A DNA stretch of 64,000 nucleotides from the NCBI GenBank assembly GCA_020796225.1, contig CM036753.1, forward strand, positions 5,885,001-5,949,000, read 5' to 3'. Under the pieces are notes generated by a model. It made no database searches and had not been told where the DNA came from. It worked only from the letters and a program-made list of their open reading frames with translations. Source of the DNA: Arion vulgaris (lineage: Eukaryota > Mollusca > Gastropoda > Stylommatophora > Arionidae). Below, piece by piece: positions 1 to 12,049 of the stretch. Each line of letters starts with the position of its first letter. The stretch's first letter is position 1. The position numbers were made by a program, and so were the translations under genes.

Positions 1-30
1 TAATAGTGATATTGCATCTTGTTTCTTGTG

Positions 31-1390
31 TACTGTTACGTTATTGAGCTGAAGTATAAGGTTTGAGAGAAGGCTTTTGTACTGTTACGTTGTTGAGGTG
101 AAGTATAAGGTTTGAGAGAAGGCTTTTGTACTGTTACGTTGTTGAGGTGAAGTATAAGATTTGAGAGAAGGCTTTTGTACTGTTACGTTGTTGAGGTGAA
201 GTATAAGATTTGAGAGAAGGCTTTTGTACTGTTACGTTGTTGAGGTGAAGTATAAGATTTGAGAGAAGGCTTTTGTACTGTTACGTTGTTGAGGTGAAGT
301 ATAAGATTTGAGAGAAGGCTTTTGTACTGTTACGTTGTTGAGATGAAGTATAAGATTTGAGAGAAGGCTTTGAACTGTTACGTTGTTGAGTGAAGTATAA
401 GGTTGAGAGAAGGCTTTGTACTGTTACGTTGTTGAGGTGAAGTATAAGGTTTGAGAGAAGGCTTTGTACTGTTACGTTGTTGAGGTGAAGTATAAGGTCG
501 AGAGAGGCTTTGTACTGTTACGTTGTTGAGGTGAAGTATAAGGTTTGAGAGAAGGCTTGTGTACTGTTACGTTGTTGAGCTGAAGTATAAGGTTTGAGAG
601 AAGGCTTTTGTAACTGTTACGTTGTTGATTGAAGTATAAGGTTTGAGAGAAGGCTTTGTACTGTTATGTTGTTGAGTGAAGTATAAGGTTGAGAGAAGGC
701 TTTGTACTGTTACGTTGTTGAGGTGAAGTATAAGGTTTGAGAGAAGGCTTTTGAACTGTTACGTTGTTGAGGTGAAGTATAAGATTTGAGAGAAGGCTTG
801 TGTACTGTTACGTTGTTGAGCTGAAGTATAAGGTTTGAGAGAAGGCTTTTGTACTGTTACGTTGTTGATCTGAAGTATAAGGTTTGAGAGAAGGCTTTTG
901 TACTGTTACGTTGTTGAGGTGAAGTATAAGGTTGAGAGAAGGCTTTGTACTGTTACGTTGTTGAGGTGAAGTATAAGGTAGAGAGAAGGCTTGTGACTGT
1001 TACGTTGTTGAGGTGAAGTATAAGATTTGAGAGAAGGCTTGTGTACTGTTACGTTGTTGAGCTGAAGTATAAGGTTTGAGAGAAGGTTTTGTACTGTTAC
1101 GTTGTTGATGAAGTATAAGGTTTGAGAGAAGGCTTTGTACTGTTATGTTGTTGAGGTGAAGTATAAGGTTTGAGAGAAGGCTTTTGAACTGTTACGTTGT
1201 TGAGGTGAAGTATAAGGTTTGAGAGAAGGCTTTTGTACTGTTACGTTGTTGAAGTGAAGTATAAGGTTCGAGAGAAGGCTTTTGTACTGTTACGTTGTTG
1301 ATCTGAAGTATAAGGTTTGAGAGAAGGCTTTAACTGTTACGTTGTTGGTAGTATAGTTTCGAGGCTTTTGTCTTTACGTTTGTGAGTCGT
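31..1390. repeat. Minisatellite, 49-bp unit, about 27 copies
   Basis: A unit containing TACTGTTACGTTGTTGAGG and GAGAGAAGGCTTTTG repeats every 49 bp, with one- or two-base indels in later copies. The last copy, near 1340-1390, is badly degraded. No coding potential is seen. Confidence 0.95.
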
Positions 1391-1412
1391 TGAGACACTT
1401 ATAGCAGTTGTT

Positions 1413-1700
1413 ATTCTTCTTCTTCTTTGTCTGACACTGATCAGGGTTGTTGCCCAGTGTTGTGTGTTTCTTGTCTTGCGCTGTTCTGGTGGCTTGAGTG
1501 ATTATTTTTGCTCTTTAACTGGATTCTGCTATGCCTTCTAACCATCTTTTTCGCTGTCTTCCACTCGCCTTCTTTTCTGATGTTCTGTGAGAGACTCGTC
1601 TATCGAATATTATAAACGATGTTCTTAGAGACTCTGTCTACTCTGTATATATATAAATCTGATGTTCTGTTGTAGAAGACTCTGTCTACTCTGTATATAT
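1413..1700 (-). pseudogene. LINE-A1 reverse transcriptase 3' end fragment
   Basis: On the minus strand this resembles the last part of a non-LTR reverse transcriptase ORF. It carries the diagnostic 3' segment (GCGCAAGACAAG, then CACTGGGCAACAACCC) followed by a GAA-triplet tail, seen here as TTCTTCTTCTTC near 1415-1428. The same segment recurs near 3.3, 13.6, 32.5 and 54.3 kb. A short stretch (TCTGTCTACTCTGTATATAT) is duplicated near 1634-1700. It is heavily broken and encodes nothing functional. The family match rests on shared sequence between copies in this window. Confidence 0.7.
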
Positions 1701-1814
1701 TATAACAGTCCATCGTTTCTATGGTTGTCCTCTTCTCATGTTTACGTTTTCTCAGTGTATCATTGCCTGTTGTGGTATATTGTTTGAAGGCGATCGTGTT
1801 ATGTTTTTAAAAAA

Positions 1815-2085
1815 GTAAAGAAGCCCTTTTCATACCTCGAAGTATATTGGGTAATACAGTGTTCGGCCTTATTTTCATTGACCGTCGGCACACGATGGAT
1901 GATGTGATCACCTTTACGGCGGTCATTATACTTCCCAGTGCTTTTCCTGATACATAATTGTGTCTGATTCGACATGATGTCCTTTACGGTCTGAACAAAA
2001 GTCCACGCCTTCTGTGGAATTGAACACAGACCACTAGCCTAAGAAACAAGTTAACTAACAACTACACTGTTGCGGCTTTCCTAAT
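1815..2085 (-). mobile_element. SINE-G copy
   Basis: The body (GACCGTCGGCACACGATGG near 1880) is shared with the copy at 21.18-21.63 kb. On the minus strand the 5' end looks tRNA-like, with A-box-like TGTAGTTGTTAG and B-box-like TGTTCAATTCC (about 2015-2075). These are internal RNA polymerase III promoter signatures. No intact tRNA fold is claimed. Confidence 0.6.
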
Positions 2086-2321
2086 TGTGTTATGTGGGTA
2101 AAAAAAGGGACCTGTTGATCCTGGATGACTTATGTTGCTGCTTTTAACTTCAATTAGCTCTGATTGTATATTATTCTCTGTTCTTGATACTTTCTCAACT
2201 CGGAAGTTATTTAATTTCCTCTTTGATCCATACTCGCTTAGCCAGACTGCGATAATGCAACATAATGTCAACTACAACAATGTGAGGTACAACATATTCT
2301 TGGTCTGTTCTGAATTGTTAA

Positions 2322-2885
2322 CCCTGACTTAGATCCTTGTAGACTAACTATCTTGCTAATCCTGACTTAGATCCTTATAGACTAACTATCTTGCTAATCC
2401 TGACTTAGATCCTTGTAGACTAACTATCTTGCTAATCCTGACTTAGATCTCTATTGTTGAGTAGCTAACTATCTTGTTAATCCTGACTTAGATCCATGTA
2501 GACTAACTATCTTGCTAATCCTGACTTAGATCCTTGTAGACTAACTATCTTGCTAATCCTGATTTAGATCTTTGTAGACTAACTATCTTGCTAATCCTGA
2601 CTTAGATCCTTATAGACTAACTATCTTGCTAATCCTGACTTAGATCCTTGTAGACTAACTATCTTGTTAATCCTGAGCTTAGATACCAATGTTGCAAAAC
2701 TAACTATCTTGCTAATCCTGACTTAGATCCTTGTAGACTAACTATCTTGAACCTAAGTCCTTAGACTAACTACGATCCATGTAGACTAACTATCTTGCTA
2801 ACTGCTAGGTGACTCTAGATCCTTAGCCTGAGACTAACTATCTTGCTAATCCTGACTTAGGTCCACTTATAGACTTATCGAATAT
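2322..2885. repeat. Minisatellite, 38-bp unit, about 15 copies
   Basis: The unit contains GACTAACTATCTTGCTAATC and CTGACTTAGATCC. The right third (2740-2850) is irregular, with partial units. Confidence 0.93.
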
Positions 2886-3029
2886 AAATATTGAGTTGAA
2901 GTGTTTTGCTGGCTTCTACTTAAGTTCCCAAGCAAGCAGAAGACACATTTGTCAGTGGTGATGATCAACAGCATTTTTATACCTACTTTGTGTTACCAGA
3001 GCCAAACATGGAAATTAAGCAAAGCGCAA

Positions 3030-3450
3030 TCCCAAAAATAACATGTGAAATGCGTTGCCTGCGAAAAGTTACCAACAACACAAGAAAAGACAAATCACCA
3101 ACATCAGCATAAGAAAGAAAGTTGGCACAAAACCGTGCTTGAATTACATAGAGAAACAAAGAATGAAGTGGTTTGGCCACTTAATAAGAATGCATCCAAA
3201 CTCCACAGTATACAGAGTCTTCTACAACAGAACATCGGAAAGAAGGCAAGAGAAAGACCACGGAAAAGATGGTTAGATGGCGTAGCAGAATCCTGTGAAA
3301 GATCAAAAATAACAACCACCCAAGCCACCAGAATAGCCAAGACAAAAACAGAAAACCACGACACTGGGCAACAATCCGGTAGCAGTGTGACGACACTGGG
3401 AAACAACCCGGTAGCAGTGTGACGACAAAAGAAGAAGAAGAAGAAGATGT
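3030..3450 (+). pseudogene. LINE-A1 reverse transcriptase C-terminal fragment
   Basis: Two overlapping frames together show the usual end of a non-LTR RT ORF: RMKWFGHLIRM (frame starting near 3055), then after a frameshift RERPRKRWLDGVAESCE and a tail containing TENHDTGQQSGSSVTT. It finishes in a run of GAA triplets (about 3427-3447), as expected for the 3' tail of such elements. Only about 125 codons remain, with no RT catalytic core, so the copy is 5'-truncated and dead. A related segment (TACTTAAGTTC...CAAGCAGAAGACACA) lies on both sides, at 2915-2955 and 3464-3495, and may be host sequence duplicated around the insertion. Confidence 0.8.
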
Positions 3451-3844
3451 GTGGCTGGCTTGTACTTAAGTTCTCAAACAAGCAGAAGACACAGTTGTGA
3501 TTCTCAAACAAGCAGACGACACAGTTGTGATTAGTGAAACGACGTAAACTTGCCAGTTTCGGACATAAAACCATGCATGACTCACATTTACATATTGTTC
3601 TATATGGGGCAGTTAAGTGTGGATGAAGAAGAGAAGACCTAAAATTATGGACTGGCAACATCAAGAGCCGGCCAGGTCACGACTTCTCCACACCTGTTCG
3701 AAATGTTAAAACAGAGAACTGTGGCAGGCTTTGTGCTGATGTCTTTTCACGTGACACCACTAAAAACATAACTAAGGGCTACTTTTGTTATGATTATTAT
3801 TATTATATTCAAGTTCAGGATATATTCATGCAATACTCCATTTT

Positions 3845-4150
3845 TTCATCATCATCATCATCTAGTAGCTTGTCCTTTCTGAAACTTGGCTCCCATGACA
3901 GCAGTCCTGAAAAACACTGTTCTGTGCAAGTTGATCGACGTCAGCAGTTGTCATTCTCAGACCGTCAAGGACATCTTGCATCCACCGTCTTCTAGGTCTT
4001 CCTCTCATTCTTCTTCCAGGCACCATTCCCTCAAAACTTATCTTCTATAGGTACTCATGTCGTTTGATGTGTCGGAAATACTTAATTTTCCTTGATGTTA
4101 TGCTCTTTAATAGCCAACTCTTCAAGCTGTTGCTCGAGTTTTTACTCTGA
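3845..4150 (-). pseudogene. RTE-B reverse transcriptase C-terminal fragment
   Basis: Read on the minus strand it gives a degenerate RT C-terminus: a KYF-HIKRHE-like segment, then RGRPRRRWMQDVLDGL, ending at a run of ATG triplets (CATCATCATCATCATC at 3849-3864 on the plus strand). The copy at 17.74-18.0 kb has the same order and tail. Short triplet tails and lack of poly(A) are typical of RTE-like elements. Several stops are present. Confidence 0.75.
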
Positions 4151-4299
4151 TGTAGTTGTAATATACATATCATATTTGATGTCTATATTTGTATGTGAAT
4201 ATAATACAGCTATGTGATATTTGGTTTCTATACACTGATATGGATATTACACAACTATGTGTCGCACCGTGTCCATAATTGTACATGGCTTGTTAGAAG

Positions 4300-4700
4300 T
4301 GTTCGTGCTTTGGCTGGTAGCAAATGTTAGTGTGGTGACTGCTAACAAAAGTTAGTGTGGTGACTTCAACAAAGGTTGTGTGGTGACTTTTAACAAAGTT
4401 GGTGTCACTGCTTTTAGCAAGAATAGATGGGGTTCCTCGTAACAATAGTTGGTGTGGTTACTGTAACAATAGTTGGTGTGTTCTCGTAACAATAGTTGAT
4501 GAGGCTGCCTGTAACAATAGTTGTGAGGCTGCCTTAGCAATAGTTGTGAGGTTGTAACAATAGTTCGTGTGTCTGCATGTAACAATAGTTGGTGAGGCTG
4601 CCTGTAGCAATAGTTGGTGAGGCTGCCTGTAGCAATAGTTGGTGAGGCTGCATGTAACAATAGTTAGTTAGGATACCGGTAGCAATAGTTGTTTGAGTAT
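4300..4700. repeat. Degenerate minisatellite, about 25-bp unit
   Basis: About 14 imperfect copies of GTAACAATAGTTGGTGAGGC. Indels are frequent, suggesting age or poor consensus. Confidence 0.85.
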
Positions 4701-4992
4701 CGTGCATCACAAGTTGGTGTAGTAATATGTAGAAAGACTTGTAGATTGTAACGATTACAATTGTGATTATACCAACACTTGTGCTAACACTGAATATAAC
4801 TAAATGTATTATACTCTCATTAGTTGCTGTGTCTTCTATTTCGCTACTTATGCTTATCCTGAATACGAACAAGAAGCTATTAGTTATTCTCAAACTAACC
4901 AAATCAAATGTCAATATTTGTCCACTCCATTTACTTGTAATGCATGTCATGTGAATCAGTCAACTCACTCTCTGTATAATCTATTATGTATA

Positions 4993-5205
4993 TCTCATCA
5001 TCATCATCATCACTAGGTGCCGTGCCGGCTGGCGCAGGGGATCATGGATCTCCACAAATCTCTGGTGTTTGCTATCATCTCAGATGATGACGCTCTTCAG
5101 TGCCATGAAGTCGGGCAATAAAAAATGGTTCTCTTTCTGTCTTTCTCTGTCTCTTCTAACCGCGATTATACCGGTTGTTACAATGTGTTCTAAGTCACTT
5201 TATAC
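4993..5205. mobile_element. Family H repeat with CAT-triplet end
   Basis: TCATCATCATCATCATCACT is followed by TAGGTGCCGTGCC and ATCATGGATCTCCACAAATC. The same order occurs at 7665-7840, and a weaker match lies at 61.27-61.37 kb. The triplet run suggests a retroelement 3' end read on the minus strand. No coding motif identifies the clade. Confidence 0.55.
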
Positions 5206-5680
5206 TTGCATTCTTTATAATTATTTTACAATTGAAAGTAGTACCAAAGATTTTATTGTAAACAGTTGTAGTGGTTTTATGTGGGGGGTTTGGTATCAGA
5301 TTTAGCAGCGACATTATATACAATAACATCGTTGTTGTGTTATTAGTAAGAAGGAAGAGAGTTAGTGGAGCACATATGTCGGCTGATACCAGATTTAGCA
5401 GCGTTAATAAATATTGCTATTGCTGATGTGGTTGCTTCGAAAATGCAAAAATATATAACACTAGAATATTTATTGATAAAAATTAATACAAACGTTGTGC
5501 ACCAAATAATTATAGGTGATGTTTCTTAATGTGATATATCTAATGACTTCCGGTCAATACGGCGCGGAACGCAGGAATTGAATTTCGATCGGTATCTAGC
5601 AAGACTTGAGTTTCTGTTTTTTTTAGAAGTAATGTGTGTATCCTACCCTAAATGTTTACTTTAGTTTAGTTTAAGTTTAG
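5205..5680. other. No recognisable feature
   Basis: AT-rich unique sequence. A short motif (GATACCAGATTTAGCAGCG) occurs twice, near 5292 and 5387. Confidence 0.4.
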
Positions 5681-6270
5681 TCATCAGATCATCTTCACTG
5701 TACATTGAATCAATTAGTCATCAGATCATCTTCACTGTACATTGAATCAATTAGTCATCAGATCATCTTCACTGCACATTGAACCAATTAGTCATCTGAT
5801 CATCTTCACTGTACACTGAACCAACTATCAGATCATCTTCACTGCACATTGAACCAATTATCAGATCATCTTCACTGCACATTGAACCAATTAGTCATCT
5901 GATCATCTTCACTGTACATTGAATCAATTAGTCATCAGATCATCTTCACTGTACATTGAACCAACTATCAGATCATCTTCTGCATTGAACCAACTATCAG
6001 ATCATCTTCACTGCACATTGAACCAACTATCAGATTATCTTCCCTGCGCATTGAACCAATTATCAGATCATCTTCACTGTACATTGAACCAATTATCAGA
6101 TCATCTTCACTGCACATTGAACCAATTAGTCATCTGATCATCTTCACTGCACATTGAACCAATTATCAGATCATCTTCACTGCACATTGAACCAATTATC
6201 AGATCATCTTCACTGCACATTGAACCAATTATCTTTCATCTTCACTGCACATTGAACCAATTAGTCCATA
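5680..6270. repeat. Minisatellite, mixed 33-38 bp units
   Basis: About 16 copies built on AGATCATCTTCACTGCACAT and TGAACCAATTA. A 5-base insert (GTCAT) distinguishes long from short units. Confidence 0.93.
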
Positions 6271-7195
6271 AATACCCCGATCTTCTCTTTTATTTCTCTC
6301 AGTGTGGGGCCACTAACGACACGGTTCTTTTTTCGGGTTTTAAATTATTATTCTTTATCTACCATTATGCTCTTGTCTGTTAACCAATATGACTTGTAAT
6401 TCGTCAGTCGAGTGTTGTGATCACCATATTACTTGAATCATTTCACGCCCTCTCTCCCTTTGGGGAAATTTATAATATCAGCCTGATCAATTTCTGCTGT
6501 TTTTTATAGCACCCATGTCTACAAGCTTATCGGCGCGTTTATTTCCCCTAAGCCTGCATGCCCTGGCACAAAAATAAAGCAGATTTTTGCTAGCCTATAT
6601 GTCCTCAGTGACTTAACCCTGTTACTCCTTAATTATTTTGACCCTGGAGGGTATCTTTTAAAACCATTTAACATTCAATGTCAGTGGTTTAGATATTAAT
6701 AACTCAAGTATAATTTCTTTGAAGATGTCAAATATTTATTATTTTCGGCCAAATTCAAAAAACTTTGGTAATACAAAAAGGGAAAAAAGCATTCGTCCCT
6801 TTAATTTCATTGGAAAAACAAAAACAAAAAAGCCGGTTTTCATAAAAAAGTTGGCACATTTTGGAAAAATTAAATTAAAACCGGGGTCCAGAAAAATGCC
6901 CCGGGGTATAATCTGCCCTAAAAAAGTTCTCAAAAAGGGTTAACCCTTGTCTCTGAAAAAGGCCTTTAATAATTCCTGAGCAAAAAATAAAAAAAATTAG
7001 AGTCCCCTAAAAGAAAAGCTTTTGCATAAAGGCTTAGCTAACAGAAAAATGGGATTTGAGCCCTAAATGGGAAACTAACGAAACCTGGACCGTGGTTTGG
7101 CTCCCTTTTTTTCTTACAAAATATTTTCTGAAGCCATAGTGGACAGGCATAGCAAGGGGCCCATTTTTAAAGTGGTTTAATCAATTGTTTGCTCA
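6270..7195. other. No recognisable gene; homopolymer-rich sequence
   Basis: AT-rich. From about 6590 it has an unusual density of short homopolymer runs (AAAAAA, CCCC, GGGG). No repeat family matches. This could be a poorly resolved consensus. Confidence 0.4.
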
Positions 7196-7565
7196 TTAAT
7201 TAGGTATAAATTAAAGAAAACTAGTCACGACAGAGATGAACTGGCTACGCAGAATGCTGGGAGTATCATGAGGGAGATCGGTTTGAAATGAACACATCAG
7301 GAAAAATGTGGTCAACATCAGTACTAAGCTTCATAAAAAACACCAATTAAATGATACGGTCCTAAGCAGATTACCAACAGACAGTGGCCTCAGAAACAAT
7401 ACTCTCCGATACAGTGGATGATTAAAAACAGAAGGCGTTCACGGAAAAAGGTGAACTTAAAATAAAAAAAACAGTGAAAACATTATTCATTAAACACACA
7501 AAAAGTCTTTTTTAAATTTTAAAAATTTTTTCTAATCCTGACGCTGTGAGACAAAACAGGATTAA
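7195..7565 (+). pseudogene. LINE-M reverse transcriptase C-terminal fragment
   Basis: The plus strand reads TTEMNWLRRMLGVS, then after stops a region matching, base for base in places, the minus-strand copy at 15.53-15.89 kb (CAGATTACCAACAGACAGTG; CTGACGCTGTGAG at the end). EMNWLRRMLGV is a common segment in the C-terminal third of non-LTR RT proteins. It carries many stops and frameshifts. Confidence 0.65.
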
Positions 7566-7659
7566 AAAAAAGAAAATTAGACCTATTATTTGTATTCCCA
7601 CATCGTGAGTGACTTTAGAAAAACAAAATTCAGTAGACACATATATTTGGACACACAAT

Positions 7660-7845
7660 AAGATCATCATCATAGGTGCCGTACCTGGTAGAAGATCATG
7701 GATCCCCACAAATCTCAGTCTTTGGTGTTTGCTTCATCTCAGATGTTGACCTCTACTGTGCATGAACTTACACTATCCAATATTTTCTTTCTGTGTCTTT
7801 CTCTGTCTCACTTACCCTCGATTTTAACAGTTTTAACATAATGTG
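7660..7845. mobile_element. Family H repeat, second copy
   Basis: ATCATCATCATAGGTGCCGT, then ATCATGGATCCCCACAAATC and CTTTCTGTGTCTTTCTCTGT, collinear with 4.99-5.2 kb. Confidence 0.55.
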
Positions 7846-8420
7846 TTTAACCCTCCCTCCAAAAATGATGACCATTTCTTACATTGATGAAAAGTTTTCT
7901 CTGTATCTTTTGACTCATTTCAACCACCAAAAACTCAACATTAGTTTTTATTTTAAGAATTTGCTTTTAATGGAAATTCTCGTTTTCTTCTTGTAAAACC
8001 TATCTTACAATAAAGGTGGACCTTTAATGGGCGAACATTAAAAGGTTTACTAAGAGAAAAGTTTTTTGATTACAGGGGTTTCAAAGGGCCATTTCGTGGG
8101 GGACCAAATTTTCATTGATATAAAGAAAAGTTGGATTAGATAAAGAACAAGTGGGTTTTTGAAAAGTTCCATTTACTGAAAAATTGTCTGTTTTAAGAGA
8201 ACTTCTTAAATATTCCTAATTTATGAGTTGTTTGTATTTCATTTATAAAATTGCATCAGAGATTGCGCCTTTGGGGTTTTCCCTTCCTTCTCCTTGCTTT
8301 CCTTTTTTCCGCTTTTGAACATATGTCAAAAATATAATTCATTTATTTGTCTTTCTTGAAAAATGAAAAACGTTAAAAAACTGTCTTTTTTTGTAGGTTT
8401 CACACAGAGGTTTTTCCGTT
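7845..8420. other. No recognisable feature
   Basis: AT-rich sequence with many short homopolymers. Nothing supportable. Confidence 0.4.
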
Positions 8421-8689
8421 TAGTTGCCTTATGTTCAGTGTTGTTTCCGTTAGGCAGTGAGTAGTTTGCCTCAGTGTATCAAAATTTGGGGCAGTCTTGA
8501 AGTATGTGCTCTGCAGTCTGGTTTGCCTGCCCACATTACACATGGCTGAATTGAAATCTTGAATTTTGTATACATGTGGCTGCGGAAGGATTTTCCTGTT
8601 CTAAGGCCAGAATACAACTTGTTCCAATCTGCTCATATTATAGTAATCGTCTTGTGTTGAGATTTGTGGCTTTCTCATTGATTTAATCA

Positions 8690-9130
8690 TCCTTTTCTTT
8701 TGGTGGTGGTAACTGGCAATCCGGCTCTCTCTGCAGCACCTTCCTTAGCCAATCGGTCTGCTGTTTCTTTTCCCTGGTATTCCACAGTGAGGGGGTATCC
8801 ACTGCAAGACGACCCTGCGATGCTTGGACAATTTAGACAGTAGGGTCTGTAGACCTGGCAATTTTCTGGACTGAAGTGCTTGGAGTGCTGATTTTGCATC
8901 AGTCACAAATACAACAGGTTGAGGATCGGGTCTGGTATTCAACAGTTTTTCAGTTGCTCCCTTGATTGCCTAAATTTTCTGCATCATAGTTGTGACAAAT
9001 TTTCCCCCGTTGGTACTTTAACCCATCTCGGCGTTGTTTGGGTATTCTATGTACCTCCTGCCTCCATTCTTCCTGCTTTTTCTGCTGCCACCCGTGTACG
9101 AACCCAGAGGCCATGTGGTATTCTTCATCA
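8690..9130 (-). pseudogene. LINE-I RNase H domain
   Basis: The RNase H1-like fold would hydrolyse the RNA strand of RNA:DNA hybrids during retrotransposition. Visible in order across frames: YTGGSRKSRKNGG (the first catalytic Asp of the usual TDGS motif appears as Gly), HNYDAEN with the catalytic Glu, VFVTDAKSALQAL with the second Asp, and VLQWIPPHCGIPG with the conserved His region. At least two frameshifts separate these pieces. It continues into a degenerate Cys-rich tail down to about 8430 (CNVGRQTR). Confidence 0.8.
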
Positions 9131-9699
9131 AGTAAACTGAGGTGACTGTCTTGCGTTGTATGCTGTTCTTCATCTTGTCGAATATTCCTTTCACTTCTGT
9201 CTGGATACATACTTCGGGTTCAGTCTCCTCTCTCCAAAGGGTTTGCTCTGGCACAGACTTTAGGGGAATGCCAACTTTTGGTAGGTCTGGTTTGCCTATT
9301 CAGTCTTTTGGCCTGGTGAATAAAGCTGCTTTTTTTTCAGCCGTCCAATGCTAGATTTTGGAATCTGTTTTCCATTGGGTGGGTTGGCATACTCAGAAAC
9401 TTTTCTGCCTGCGTCATCACTTTTATGTCTCTGCGTTCTCTCAGTGCTTGTATTCCCCCCACTCTTTCCATCTCCACTATTGGTGTTGTTTCATTGCTCC
9501 TGTGTTTTACCGGAAGCGCCTGGTTTGCACCTTATCCAGTTCTCCTAATGTGGTATTTGATGCTGGACACCATTCAGCTGACCCATATTTCAGGTGTGGT
9601 CGTATGCCCTGCTGATAAATATTTTTAAGTATTTTTTGATCCCCCATTGGTTCATAATTTTCTCAGGATGGCAAACTTCCTCCTGGCCTTTTTGCTTTG

Positions 9700-10460
9700 T
9701 TGATGTGCTGCTTCCCCGTCAGTCTATCATCGAATGAACCAAAATGGTGGGTGCTTGTCTTCTCTTAGCAGTTCTCATTTATTTTAATGGTGCCAGCTTT
9801 TTGTTTGGGAGAAGTAAATTAGTGCTGCACTTATCTGTATTATGTGACACCCATTTGTTTTCCCATGAGGTTAAGGCATTCAGCTCTTTGTATCAATTTG
9901 GGGGCCACTGTTGCATACCATTTGTCCCATATTTCCAGATCATCAGCGTACATTGCAACTTTACTCCCTGTGGTAACTCAGCAACCAGGTCGTTGATGAA
10001 AATCAAGAAGAGTGTGGGGACAATCTCCTCATGAGGGACGCCATGACGCAGTAGAACTTTTTACTCTTAAGTCCATCTAGATGCACTCTGGCTTTTCTGT
10101 TATGTAAGTATGTTTTATCCATCTGTACATCCTACCCTTTATTCTACATTTCTCAGTTTCTTCAGCAGTCCTTCTTTTCCCAAACCTTTCAGGCCTTAGG
10201 TCTATCCATGTGTAGTCCAGTTTCTTATCTTGGAAGATCCTCAATCTCCCTGAGAAAGGTACGTTGCTTTGGGTTTTTAAAAAGTAGCACTGCCTGAAAC
10301 CTGCCTGCTGTGACACAAAATGTTTCCTTTCAAGATACCACTGCAGTCGGAGATTGATTATACGTTCCATTTTTTGCAGAACAACTTGTAAGACTGATCG
10401 GTCGGTAGCTGGAGGCAGAAGAACTATCTTTTCCCGGTTTCGAGACGGTATCATGATTGC
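9700..10460 (-). pseudogene. LINE-I reverse transcriptase domain
   Basis: The N-terminal fingers read QKMERIINLRLQWYLERK and QQAGFRQCY (about 10.29-10.40 kb), followed by a degenerate AWIDLQRAFDK-type region (LDYTWIDLRPERFGK). The active-site loop survives as VAMYADDLEIW near 9935-9960, preceded by LFLIFINDLV. The YADD Asp pair is intact, although the GVPQGG motif is damaged (GVPHEE). Frameshifts and stops rule out function. Confidence 0.82.
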
Positions 10461-11319
10461 TTTTTCAGGTCTGTGGAACTGACCAAAATCAACAATTATG
10501 TAAATCTGCAGTAACTTTGTTTTGCTGCAGTTCCCAAGTTTTAATCATCTCATTGGACATTTCCCTCAGCTCCGTGGATTTTCTCAATTTTAATTTGGAT
10601 ATTGCTAGTTCCCTTCTTTAAATGTGATTGGGTCTTTCACTTCAGGTATTGTTTCGTCTTGCTCTACATTTTTCTTTTTCTCACGAATTCTCGCTGTTTC
10701 GTTGTGCTAATTTCAATATTTGTCTTTAAAAAAGGGTTGCAAAATGATCAAACTGCCTTTTTTTCCTGTGAGGATGTTTCCATCTTTGTTCAATGCAATC
10801 TTTGGATTTCTCCCCGTACCTTCATCATTAAGTTGTTTTTTCCAGCTTCCCCAGCTTCCTGGTATCTCTTTCAAAGTTTAAGGACCCGTTTTTCCTTCCA
10901 GCTCCTCCGCCTGGCCTACAGCTTGGCCCTTTGAAATATAGCCTTGGCATGCTGATATTTGTTGTGTTGTTCTTGGCATGGAGTGGTCTCTGCCTGCTTT
11001 CGTGAAATTTCTACATTGTTGTGCAGTAGTTCAATTCACTGCTCCAGTAAGGCGTTAGTGCTTCGAGCCCTCAGGAATTGTTTCACAGGCAGCCTTTTTT
11101 TTGCCCTCGGCTGAACTCATCAACTACCTTGTTGATGTCCTTGTCGATGATAGACCTAGTGTCAGTATACTGGTTTCGTGTATACATTGTCCAATCTGCC
11201 TTCTTGTAATTCCCCCTAGATGAGTGCTGCTCTCCCTGATGGGTTGATTTTTAACAGTGAGAAATACTGGCCGATGGTCGCTGCCTCCTAGCTGTTTCCC
11301 AACAACACGTGTAATGTTC

Positions 11320-12040
11320 CATTCAGGTCAAGGGGAATGCCAAGTCTAGTTGAGGTGGTGTGCCTGATCTGGAGTAGAAGGTTGGCTGATCTTGGGCTGA
11401 TTGACAAGGATTAGTTTTTTTGTCATCCTGCCAGTTTTCCAAGCTCCTCGCCCTTTCTGTCCATGTGGTCATACCCCAGCTATGTGAGTGACTATTGAAG
11501 TCCCCCACACCTGAGTCTTTCCTTTGTTGGAATTGTGACCAGTGCCAGTGGGGGTCATTGGACAGTAGTAGTTGATTAAGTGAACTTTGTACTTGCCGTC
11601 CTAAGTCAGCATCGATACCTGCACCTCCATGACTCCTCAAACTGACATGTGGTGATGTTGTTTCTCCAAAATGTCAGTACTCCACCCTTTCTATTTTTCG
11701 GTCTGATCTGTAGCACTGGAAGCCTCTGATTTTAGAAGGCTACATCTTCATTAGTGGGTCTCTTGCAAACAGCATAATGTACTTGTTCTTCATTTAGGAT
11801 GTTTTCAAGTTCTACTTTCTGATCCATCTTTTTGCTGTTCACACCCCCAGCATTCCAGTGCATTATTTTAAAAAGAATGGTGTCTTTCCCCTGCCTCCTG
11901 GCTCCACAGGCAAATGAGAAAGGGGGTCCAGTAGCTGGGGTTGGGCCCTTTCGAGGTAGAGGGCCCGGCACTGCACCTGCCTGAGTGTCCGTCACAGGGC
12001 GAGCACCATATCTTTTTAAATACATAAACATATTCATATG
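11320..12040 (-). pseudogene. LINE-I APE-type endonuclease domain
   Basis: The start of the domain reads IMHWNAGGVNSKK (about 11.84-11.87 kb), the usual WNAGG motif at the N-terminus of APE-like endonucleases in I/Jockey-like elements. Further on, GVGDFNSHSHSWG (about 11.47-11.51 kb) is the conserved GDFNxH motif, followed by PTFYSRSGTPPQLDLAF, the usual closing segment. The intervening part is scrambled by frameshifts. Confidence 0.8.
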
Positions 12041-12049
12041 CGTTTATGC

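Noticed and set aside
2740..2850. Blended flank in the 38-bp array
   Set aside because: The array is irregular here, but I could not match the odd words to either flank in order.
4804..5016. Small protein ending in six histidines, possibly metal-binding
   Set aside because: The His run is a CAT triplet tract at the end of family H, which recurs without a matching frame at 7.67 kb.
9348..9628. Plus-strand hydrophobic open frames over LINE-I
   Set aside because: Antisense to the RT-RNase H linker of LINE-I, with overlapping alternatives in all frames.
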